From Capronia americana (Eukaryota; Ascomycota; Eurotiomycetes; Chaetothyriales; Herpotrichiellaceae): a stretch of DNA of 64,000 nt. Position numbers and translations under genes: made by a program. Location: positions 62,001 through 126,000 of the forward strand of contig JADWQD010000015.1 of assembly GCA_016110215.1 (NCBI GenBank), given 5' to 3'. The notes below the pieces were generated by a model. That model saw nothing but the letters and a program-made list of their open reading frames with translations, was not told the origin of the DNA and ran no database searches. Every line of letters begins with the position of its first letter. Position 1 is the first letter of the stretch. Positions 10,207 to 19,155 of this stretch are shown here, in pieces.

Positions 10207-12642
10207 GGGGGAGAGGGATTGCCATGAGTATACCAGCGGTGTGTTGCAGCTACGCCGTGAACATGTCGCCTGATTATGGGAGATCAGATATTGCGACTTC
10301 AAGGCGAAGCGAAGAGAACTTGCTCGGTTTTAAGAGAAGCTCGAAGGGTGTGCTGAATCCAACTGTTGTACTCCTTAGGTAAGATTCTTCGTTTTAAGAG
10401 AAAGGAACTCGATGCCTTAGTAGTTGAAGATAAGTGAAACCTGCTCGGAGCTCACATAGACTCACCGCTTTTATTGTAACTCACCTCCCTCTCATCTTCT
10501 CACTCACCTCCCTCTCATCTTCGCACTCACCTCCCTCTCATCTTCTCACTCACCTTCCTCTCATCTTCGCACTCACCTTCCTCTCATCTTCGCACTCACC
10601 TCCCTCTCATCTTCTCACTCACCTTCCTCTCATCTTCGCACTCACCTTCCTCTCATCTTCGCACTCACCTTCACACCCACCCTTCATCCTGACCTGACTC
10701 CACTGTATGCAGCGAAATTGGCTGGCGCGCTGACTGTTCCCTCTTTGAAGTCTTTTCGACTTTCGACTACTTTTTCGTCCTCTTGGTCGGGCAGACCCTC
10801 TCTCCTGCCATCTCGGGCTGCAGCATTCCTCTTCCACTCGGAATGCGATTTTCTTCGAACGATGATCCTGCCATTGCCGTTGTTGCGGTCCTCCCACCAC
10901 GAAATCACAAGGCAAGCGTAAATTTATCTTGCGAGTGATAAGACAGCCTAAGCTCCACCTTCCGCCCAATCTTTTTGAATACGTTTTGGATGGAGACCAG
11001 TCTTGCTACTCCCCGTCTACCAGAGAAGTCGTGTCGAAATACCCAATATGAACTTTGAGCTGCTACTTGCACGCTATTCGAAACCAAGCCGCGTGGGTAT
11101 GCCGCAACGCGCCCCCCTCGAAATTTCGGCGTCACTGCCAAGACCAGGATCGAGTTCTTACGCATTATTGTATCAGGCAAGGGATGAGAAACACACTAGT
11201 AGAATGGCATTTGAAGAGAGACCGGTCCGCGATCGCTATGGATAGTGATGCTGGTGTTGCCTGGAAAGCATTGATGGGGTGATCATCCTTAGCGAGCATC
11301 CTTAGCGAGCGATCCGCTGAGCGGACTGTGCCAGGCGTGGATACGACCTAAAATAAGCGATAAGCGTTCGTCAGTCCCAATCGAAAGTTAAGGCTGGAAA
11401 TCAAAACTTTGTCGAGACGTGCTCGTCGACTTTGGTTGACATGTACACATGCTACGATAGAGAAATGCTCATTGAGACGCTCGCAGCAGCCTATGCATTA
11501 AACCAAACGCGGAGCGAAGGCTCGAGACCTGGAACCATGCTCCGCCCGGACGAGAGGGTGCTGTGCGGACTGGCTTCATCGGCTGTTAGTCTTAGCAAGA
11601 ACGCCCGAGGAGTAGGTGATGCAGAAGCCTAATCGAGTCGGCGACTCAGAAAATGGTGTTGTTATCTGCTGACGCCTTCTAGAGACCTCGTGTCGACGAT
11701 GATGAGCCAGCCAATGCGTGTAAACAGTCACCATGGCTACCGCACGAGGGGTGTCGGCAGTTGTATTGACCCTTGTTCAAACGCAATTCAAGAACAAGAA
11801 CCCTGTTTGGAACGGCGGTAAAGATCCCAAGCCAGACTGGTCAGGTGTCACATCTCAGCCGCAGCTGCACTTGCTGGTCATGGCATCAGGCTGAGAGCTC
11901 TTCGATGAGCCTTACGCTGTTGCAATGTGCGGCTGGAATGCAGCGGTGGAAATCCGTGGATTTGCTGTGATGATTCGGCCCACTGCACAGCCTACGGGCA
12001 TGGTGATTCAACCCTTTGATCTTCCATACCACGCGCGGGGGACCATAAGCTCTCGATGCGGACCGGAGAAGCCAAGGCACGGGCGAAGCCTCGGGCTTCC
12101 GCTAATGCAAGCCGGGAGCTGAGCCGTCACAGCCCATGCTTCAGCCAATCGACGCCTCAAGGGGCACTGCACGCCCTGGAAGAGGAATGCTACCTATCAG
12201 GCGCTCGGCTCACTTATGGTCTGGCAATGCAATGCATCTCGTGTCTGAACTTCTGCCCACTTACTTCACGACCCTTACATCAGCGCTTCTAATTCGATAG
12301 TTTTTGGGTGTCTGCCCAACTTGCAGCACAAAGTCCATACATGGCCTTGCGATTCCGTATCGCCCCTCTCTGGAAGGCAAGGTTGATTAAAAGCTCTCGA
12401 CACCTCATGTGAGCGCCTGCGTCAAGACAGGGGAATGCAAAATCACCAGCCTACTTTTGCCTACTCACGCGCCTTATGCAAGTCTTGACAGGCTCAAGCT
12501 GCAGACTGCCACGAGAAACGTCGCTTTGCTACAATTCATAGGCCTCTGAGGGCCCGGAAGCATTGTGCAACCTCTGCTTCGTGGAAGCGGTATAAATGCT
12601 GGCAGAAGACTACTCCCTCAGCCTGGTTCTGATAAATCGACA
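10207..12642. other. Long gene-poor spacer
   Basis: About 2.4 kb with a pyrimidine-rich 23-bp minisatellite (10479-10672) and a short direct repeat ATCCTTAGCGAGC near 11286-11311. ORFs up to 116 codons exist on both strands but none shows a recognisable domain or joins into a spliced gene that I could support. Confidence 0.5.
10479..10672 (+). repeat. 23-bp pyrimidine-rich minisatellite, about 8.4 copies
   Basis: Unit ACTCACCTCCCTCTCATCTT plus TCTC- or TCGC-type ends, repeated head-to-tail. Copies differ at two sites: cctcc/ccttc in the middle and tc/gc at the end. The variants mix rather than follow a strict two-unit order. The strand is almost pure C/T. An ORF crosses it only because 23-bp units lack stops. 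Confidence 0.9.
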
Positions 12643-13535
12643 ATGTCTTCTCGGCCTCACTCGAGTCTAAAGTGGTGGACTGAGGCTGAGATCGATGAGA
12701 AACACCTTCTTGCCTCGAAACATCACCAACCGAAACGCTTGCGCTCGGAGATATCAAAGTTCTTGAATGTACTACCACGGCTCTGTGATCGACGGAAAAA
12801 GAACAGCACACGGAGCCAGCCCGGCCACGGAAAGAACACGCCAATGGTATGGACTCCATCTCACATACTATATCATGGTCACTATTGACTGAGACAGTCT
12901 CTTCTCGTGAAAGCCGACGGTGGCTTCCAGTGGGAGTCAATTGGACTGGAGAAGCTGAGCTTCGATTCATCTGTCGGAGCCATACTTGTCTCGGAAGAGT
13001 TGGCCAAGACGTTGCTCAGAAAGGATGATCAGCGAAGGATCCACAGGAAAACCGTCGTGGACGAGCTGAATGTCAGCCATGTTTGCGAATTTGCGCTCAA
13101 GATTAGCTATCGTTGGGGAAATGAGACTAGCACGAGAGATGCCAAGATCTATGTCTCTTCGAACTTGAAGGAGCAATCTCGCATGAATGGGAATGGTTCC
13201 TCGACAAAGGTACATCTGCTGGTGCCGAGAACGCTAGCTACACCACAGCCGGAGTCAGCATCAGCGGTCCAACCGATCTATCAACTACCCCCCCAGACTC
13301 AGGGTATGTGCTCCCCCAATCCCCTCAATACTGAATCGCGACAGACGCTGAGCAGTTTTCAAAGGGCACAGGAGGGCAATGCATGGCTAACTAATCCCCA
13401 GAAGACAAAGACAGGGAACAGAAGAGCATTGCGTTGGCCGACAAGGTGCACGCTGACGCTATGAAAGCAGCGCAGGCCAGAAAGGAGAAAAAACTCGAAG
13501 AAGCGTTGAAGAAACCCGCTACTGTTACCCGGTGA
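12643..13535 (+). CDS. Conserved-looking hypothetical protein, three exons
   Basis: I do not recognise this gene. Joining 12643-12846, 12898-13303 and 13402-13535 gives an open 247-residue protein. Introns are gtatgg...gacag and gtatgt...ccccag; the second has a perfect GCTAAC branch site 15 nt before its acceptor. The N-terminus is basic (KRLRSEISKFLNVLPRLCDRRKK). The middle is a mixed alpha/beta stretch (FQWESIGLEKLSFDSSVGAILVS..., then ALKISYRWGNET). A Pro/Gln-rich linker leads to a highly charged Lys/Glu/Ala-rich C-terminal helix (KAAQARKEKKLEEALKK), likely a coiled coil. No signal peptide or membrane segment is evident. It is convergent with the DUF6594 gene, 139 bp between stops. The splice model is the main support. 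Confidence 0.6.
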
Positions 13536-13674
13536 TGCTTGATCATTTTGCGACTTTGAATACCTGGCGGCTTCTTTGTTCGGCTGGTCGGCTCCCAGAT
13601 GACTCATTTTCTTATTTGAACTGTTGGGGTTTGAATGGACAATTATGTAGCTTCGGTAGTTTGACAACGGCCAA

Positions 13675-14576
13675 TCAGTTGTTTGATTTCCCTGTGACAC
13701 CTCCCACGAAGACTACTTGAACCGCAGCAAATGCGATTGTTGCCGCAAAGATTTCGTGTCGACGTCCCTGTGCCACAAAACCCATGACGAGAGAGAAAAG
13801 CGAGCTGAATCCAATGATCAGGAGTAGCCGGGAAAGCATGCTCTTCACGTAGTAAAGAACCAGGATCGAGGAGGATGGTATCACGGTGGAAAGGATGGTG
13901 CAGAGCACATTTCCCAGTGCCACCAGCTTCTTGTCGTCGTAGGCGTAGTATGAGCCGAGAGAGTCATCGTCCATTCTCCTCTGCCAGCGATGGCCGAGTA
14001 GCCTGTGGTACGTCGGGATAATATCATTCGCGACCCACGCCGCAAAACGGTCAGGTCTCTTGTTCAGCGCCATGAGATCGCCTGCGTGAGTATCGTCCCA
14101 TGCTGTGGCCTCGGCGTGTGCGGACAGTTTCAAAAAATTATTGCCGCATTTTTCGTTCCGGAGCCAACGGCGTAGGAAGTTGATGTCGCAAGAATCGGGA
14201 CTTCCGAATCTCATTACAGATGCCGTCCGTGTCACAAACTCATCTGCTTTGTTAGTCGAGACTTCACCATGATCCAGAAAGATGACCCCGTACAGTATTT
14301 CCCCAACTTTTCCTCAACCTCGAGAACCTTTTCTTTTCGTAGGCTCCTGCCACCAGCCTCGATGGTCTCGTTGGCCTTCTCCCAGGACTTGGCATGCTCT
14401 CGCAGATCCGGATGCTTGACTTCGAAATTGCCCAGTCCCTTAATGTCGTCCTCAAGCTCTAAAAGTTCTGCTTGCATGCGAAGAATCACCTGTGCAGCTA
14501 GAGGCCCAAAGCGTCGCACGATGGCCAGATCAGGACATGTGCCGATCAGAGTCGAAAGTTCATCGTAGCCGACCAT
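13675..14576 (-). CDS. DUF6594 family membrane protein
   Basis: Two exons on the minus strand, 14576-14294 and 14243-13675, 283 residues. The 50-nt intron has a strong GACTAAC branch point and turns two out-of-frame ORFs into one (..KLGKYYEFVTRTAS..). The N-terminal half is a helical, acidic region (FGPLAAQVILRMQAELLELEDDI) typical of the family, followed by the FLRRWLRNEKCGNNFL block. The C-terminal 90 residues hold three hydrophobic segments (VLCTILSTVIPSSSILVLYY; LLLIIGFSSLFSLVMGFV; IFAATIAFAAVQVVFVGG). DUF6594 proteins are widespread in Pezizomycotina and of unknown function; they look like peripheral helical bundles anchored by three transmembrane helices. An upstream open stretch to 14968 could encode a disordered N-terminal exon, but I could not splice it in frame. 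Confidence 0.75.
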
Positions 14577-15994
14577 TGGAAAGCTCCAGGAGAGAGATTA
14601 AGATGTTTGTTGACACACTGTCTGCCGGCTTCGTGGACCATACCACTCACCTTCTTTTGAAAGTGACCAGAAGAGGCAGACATGAGGCTGAGCCGCTGGG
14701 AGACCCGTGTGCGGATGCGAGAGCGGCCAGAAGGCGCATGCCCACTTAGGTTGCTCTTGCTTGAACCGTGATGACCTGCGGCCTCATCCTCTGATTCGCC
14801 GAACTGGGATGTTGTCGCTTGCTGTACGAGTACAGCGCCCACCTCCCCACCAGGCGACGCATGGTGATTATGGCGCGACTGGCGCGGTCTCTGTGAGTGC
14901 ATGATCTCGTGCCTGCTCGCCATGTGTGGGTGTGGAGTTCTATCCCAGCCAGAAGTCGGCAATTTCATCCCAGGTCCACCATGAAAATGACGAATTTCTG
15001 TTAGATCAGGCTGTCAACCAAGCCCAGCTTGTCCACATGTTGGCACCATGCATCCTTCTCCATTGACACAATCACGGTTCCGAAGAAGGGTGTCTGTTTT
15101 CCAACCCGGGGATCCAAGTGCCAGGAAGGAACACCCGTGATGCTGCCAGCCCGAGGGCTTGCTGTGGTCTTTCTGAGCAGCCAAGAAGCTCAGCTTTCTA
15201 CTGAATTTCGAACAGCCTGAGAGATGACTGCAGATTTTCCTCCGATGCGCCGTAAGCACCGTATCGCCTTGCCCAAAACCCACACCTTCCTCCCTTGCAG
15301 ACATCGGACACTCGCAGTTTCCGCCCTTACAAACACCTGGCCAATGACCACACCTCTCCTTGTCAGCTAAAGCCTGGGCGACTATGGCACTCGTTGTAAA
15401 TCACTCCTAATAAGACTAGTAACGGTATAGCAGCCCGACAGACATCAGACTCCATTGGATTGTCTTGCTGTGCGCCTCGCCTTTCCCTTTTCTCCAGTCC
15501 ACACAGCCTCCCAGGCACAGAACGATTGGAATTACAGCATCGAGTCCACTGTACCAGCACCTCTTAGCGGTTGATTCTTCTCCAGCCCATACTGCGCCAC
15601 CGCCACTCATTCCAGGGACGGTTTCTGCCCACAGCTGTTGTGGTGGGTATGGAGTCTAGCAAGTCTGTGAGTACTGTTGCTGATTTCACAAGATAAAAAG
15701 CCCGTACCGCCGCCGCCTTCTCTCAAGTGGCAGCTTCTTATGTAAGTAGCCCGGTAACCCATCAAGTGCCGCGAGGAAGCGCATATCGTCGGAGCAGCTT
15801 GTCGCCGGAAACGCCCTCTTTGCCCATCATCCGCTCGACTGCAGCCTGCAACAATCTTCTGGACGACACAAGTCCTGCCCGTCGACTGCCTGTCAATAGT
15901 CTCCACGACCGCTGACGTCTCTTGCACGGGCAGAGATCCAGAGCCAGCACTTACCGAAAATCGAGGCGTGGCACACGCTCATCCATCTCGTCAA
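14577..15994. other. Divergent intergenic region
   Basis: 1.4 kb between the DUF6594 and retropepsin-like genes. ORFs of up to 140 codons overlap on opposite strands. The one at 14968-14546 (minus) may be a 5' exon of the DUF6594 gene. Nothing else is supported. Confidence 0.4.
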
Positions 15995-17032
15995 ATGCCT
16001 TCGCAGCCTGGACATAAACGGCGTCTGGTTATTCAGTGGCTAACAGATCTCCTCATGGTGCCGGCCGATGTAAGTCCACTTCAACGATTGGTTTGGGAAT
16101 TACTCACCTTCCACCAGATACCAGGTGGTAATAAGATGACAGCGAACAACGACCTGACCCTCACCAACCCAACTACCCATCGTCCTCCACGCCTCTCGAC
16201 TGTTCTTGACAGCAAGTCCCAAACAGACCGTCCGTCTAGTGCTGTAAGCGAGGAACCCCTTCAGCCTGACAGGCAGATCCCGCCAACCGTTCCCCAGCCT
16301 GTTGCGTCCTTGAAAAACCTGGACATTGAGCAGCTGCACATCGCGGTATGCCAATGTTACCTTTCCCGTGGATGCAAAAAGAGCCTTGGAGAGATCACAA
16401 TTTTTGGAGACGAGTTGCCCGACAGGATCAAGCCAGTCCACGGCACAGACCCTTTGGCGAGAACCGGAATTTCACAAGACCCAGGACAATCTGCCAATAA
16501 CCTCGTCGATGATTCGTCGAGCAGCGACCACGGGGTCCCTGCCAATAAGGGATTCACGACCCTGTTTGACACTGGCGCGGAAGTCAGTATTGTTACACTG
16601 AAGACGTTACGTAGGTTGCAGAAAGGTTATACGAAACTTTCCAACCTGCATCCGGACCAACAACATCAGATGGGACTCCAGGACTTTTCGGGACAAAGAG
16701 TCAACGCCGGCGGCCTAGTCGCGCTCCTCTGGTATCTCGACAGTTTCCCTGGCGCCATCTTTAACACAACTTTCTTTGTAGTCGATGGCGATGGCGCCAA
16801 CGACCTCATCATTGGCCGAGATTTTTACAACGCTGTTGATGTCGCCGTTCAGGAAGAGCAAAAACATCGGGACATGGGGCCGGTGAAGAGATTTATCAAG
16901 GACAAGATGCGCTATGGGCACGTGGCCCTGCTGCGTCAGGTTTCGACGCTTGACAGCAGACCGCATGTCGAGGAGGTTCAGAATCGGGCTGGGGGCCAGG
17001 GCTCCGCGGTACACCTTAACACGGGTCGCTGA
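15995..17032 (+). CDS. Retropepsin-like aspartic protease domain protein
   Basis: The frame is open to the stop at 17032 from the ATG at 15995. A consensus intron (16070-16117, gtaagt...caccag, 48 nt) lies in the 5' part; because its length is divisible by three, both spliced (329 aa) and unspliced (345 aa) forms are possible. After a Pro/Ser/Gln-rich N-terminal third, the protein shows FTTLFDTGAEVSIVTLKTL, the catalytic Asp-Thr-Gly plus following strand of retroviral-type aspartic proteases. About 75 residues later comes NDLIIGRDFYNAVD, matching the second conserved Ile-Gly-Arg strand of the same fold. Only one DTG is present, so activity would need a dimer, as in retropepsins and Ddi1. No reverse transcriptase, integrase or gag zinc knuckle lies nearby, so this is not an intact retroelement. 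It may be a domesticated protease or an independent family. Function unknown. Confidence 0.65.
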   Translation: MPSQPGHKRRLVIQWLTDLLMVPADVSPLQRLVWELLTFHQIPGGNKMTANNDLTLTNPTTHRPPRLSTVLDSKSQTDRPSSAVSEEPLQPDRQIPPTVPQPVASLKNLDIEQLHIAVCQCYLSRGCKKSLGEITIFGDELPDRIKPVHGTDPLARTGISQDPGQSANNLVDDSSSSDHGVPANKGFTTLFDTGAEVSIVTLKTLRRLQKGYTKLSNLHPDQQHQMGLQDFSGQRVNAGGLVALLWYLDSFPGAIFNTTFFVVDGDGANDLIIGRDFYNAVDVAVQEEQKHRDMGPVKRFIKDKMRYGHVALLRQVSTLDSRPHVEEVQNRAGGQGSAVHLNTGR

Positions 17033-17851
17033 TTCTGTTGGATACCGAATTATGACTGCACAGCATCGGCGTGGTTGTTTGTTTTATTTGATCATGACAT
17101 GTTCTCCCAAAGATACCCCAGCATAGCACGGCAGGCATGAATGACGGATGATAGACATCAGGATTTAGACGTCTGAAAAGAGTTCTGACTTTGTTCGTAT
17201 GGTTGTTAATGTCTAGTTGTTTGGACATGATTCGTGTACTGCTCAACAGTTGATGCCCGAACAAATCAGTCACTGCGTAGGATAATCCAGCTATGTATTA
17301 GCAGACTCTTTACCCACTCATCCTGAGCCCGGCTATCAGAGGGACCTCGGCTATTAGATTGCTCCCTACGCGAGAAGAGCGAGCTTGCTGCCCTCTAGAT
17401 CGAGGAAAGGCACAACAAGCCCAGAGCAGGGCACACCTGCCTAGGGTATCCTAGGAAGGAAAGCCGAAGCCAGGCTTGGCAGCTTGACCAGTGCCGCTTT
17501 TAAACCGGCTCACCCTCCTCTCACCTCTTACCTGTCTACCTCCTCCCTGTCTACTCACCAGCCTCCTCACCGCCACCCCTGCCGTGGACCGACCTATCTC
17601 ATCCTGCAGTCCTACCCCGTTTCAGCCGCATCTCTCAGAGCAAAGGGTTGTTGCCGAAGAGCCCTAACGCGGCTAAGGACTCACCTTCATCGTGCCATCC
17701 TTGATAAGGAAGTTAAGTATCCGCCCGATCTCGAGTTGACATCTTACCCCTTTCTTACTTTATTGCCCCGTTTATTTCGAAAGTTTCTCGATCTCTAGAG
17801 AGCTCCTACTACAGGATCGCTTCATGAATACTTGATTTTGTCTCGATAGTT
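17033..17851. other. Intergenic region upstream of kinase
   Basis: 819 bp. It includes a C/T-rich stretch (17510-17580) typical of fungal promoters. ORFs here lack domains. An in-frame stop at 17825-17827 bounds the kinase start. Confidence 0.4.
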
Positions 17852-18940
17852 ATGCTGCTACTGGGACCCTTTCTCATCGTGCCTGCATGTTTTGCAGCCC
17901 GAAGCATTGCAAACATCGCGCCTCAGCAAAACGGCTGCAACCTGGACTATACCGAAATCCCATACGTGACGCTGCCAGGGCCTTTATCAAGCACGTACTG
18001 TGAGGTTCTCGGTCCTATTGGTTCAGGAGCATCCAGCTCAGTACATCTCATTCGACGATTCAGAGACAACGCGACCCTGGCAATCAAACAATTTGCTCCC
18101 ATTCCTCTGGATGCCAGCGAAGAGACAAAGACGACTCTTTGGCAATACATTGCACTCGAGTACCACATAGGGACGCTCCTGAACGAAGTCATAGGATTCT
18201 CACGGACCGAAGAGCTTCTGTACAATGAGCACGACTCGACCTGGTCCATTGTCCAGAGCTATTGCCCACGCAGCCTCGTCAAGGAGATGGAACTCAATGC
18301 TCTGACCGAAACCGATCTGGTAGACATTGGCAGACAGATCGCCGTCGCCCTACAAGACATGCACGCTCTTGGCCTTGCGTACGGCGATCTGAAGTTGGAA
18401 AACACCCTGCTCGACGCAACCGGCACCGTTGTCCAACTCGTCGATTTCGGCAGCAGCACTTTTGCGGATTGCAAGACCCAGACCCCCGGGTGGGAGAAGG
18501 ACTCCAACGTCCGGCCTCGTCACTTCGGGACTCCGCCTTACCTCCCGCCGGAGATGTTTAGCGTGCTCGAATATGACCGACAAAAGGCAGATGCATGGTC
18601 GCTGGGAATCCTGCTACATTTCATGTTCGTCGGTAGTCTACCATGGCGTGCAGCGTCGTTGGACGACGACCCGCGGTATCGAAGTTTCGCTGCGGCTGGG
18701 GTGCTCGAATTTGACAATGACGCTGCTGCAAAGAAGTGCCAGCTGAGACTCCGAGGAGTGGGCGGTGTTGGCGATTCGATCACGTTCGGACAATGCTCAT
18801 TAGGCCGCTTCAAGCTTCTGCAGAAGCTCCCTCGAGCTGTCAGACCGTTCGTGTCGGATCTGCTGGAGACGGAGCCGGAAGAACGTCGAGATTTACGCTC
18901 GATCCTCGATGACTGGGACATTAGCAGTGTATCTCCTTGA
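17852..18940 (+). CDS. Serine/threonine protein kinase domain protein, atypical catalytic loop
   Basis: A single exon of 362 residues; an in-frame TGA 24 bp upstream fixes the start region unless there is a spliced leader. Kinase landmarks: Gly-rich loop IGSGASSSVH (55-64), Lys79 in LAIKQF, catalytic loop LAYGDLKLEN with Asp179 and Asn184, DFGSS (198-202), PPE in place of APE (YLPPEMFS) and DAWSLGILL. The usual HRD is replaced by YGD, removing the Arg that senses activation-loop phosphorylation. The kinase core most resembles the fungal Hal4/Npr1-like group, but this is tentative. The first 20 residues are hydrophobic (LLLGPFLIVPACFAARSIA), looking like a signal or membrane anchor, which is odd for a cytosolic kinase. 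All metal and ATP ligands are present, so activity is likely. It is convergent with the sedolisin gene. Confidence 0.82.
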   Translation: MLLLGPFLIVPACFAARSIANIAPQQNGCNLDYTEIPYVTLPGPLSSTYCEVLGPIGSGASSSVHLIRRFRDNATLAIKQFAPIPLDASEETKTTLWQYIALEYHIGTLLNEVIGFSRTEELLYNEHDSTWSIVQSYCPRSLVKEMELNALTETDLVDIGRQIAVALQDMHALGLAYGDLKLENTLLDATGTVVQLVDFGSSTFADCKTQTPGWEKDSNVRPRHFGTPPYLPPEMFSVLEYDRQKADAWSLGILLHFMFVGSLPWRAASLDDDPRYRSFAAAGVLEFDNDAAAKKCQLRLRGVGGVGDSITFGQCSLGRFKLLQKLPRAVRPFVSDLLETEPEERRDLRSILDDWDISSVSP

Positions 18941-19155
18941 GTGGTGAAGTATATAGGCAATTGAAAAAAATTCCAGATATCGCTGCTTGGGTGTCAACAT
19001 GGCAAATGTGCCCTTGAAGCAAATTCTCCTCTTGCACGCTTTATTGACTCCACCCGAGCGAGCGACCGAGCCAGAGCAAAAGTTCGACACCTTCACCTTC
19101 AGCCATGTAGAGCACAGCCACCGAACGCCAAAGAAATGTCTCCCAGGATGAATTT

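Noticed and set aside
10479..10672. Regular repeats considered as a CRISPR array
   Set aside because: Units are directly tandem without unique spacers, and the genome is eukaryotic.
10434..10697. 87-codon ORF with repeated SSHSPPSHLLTHLPL-type sequence
   Set aside because: It is created by the stop-free 23-bp minisatellite; the unit is not a multiple of three, so the peptide repeat is a by-product.
16561..17032. Possible LTR retrotransposon around the DTG protease motif
   Set aside because: No reverse transcriptase, RNase H, integrase or flanking long terminal repeats were found in the neighbourhood.
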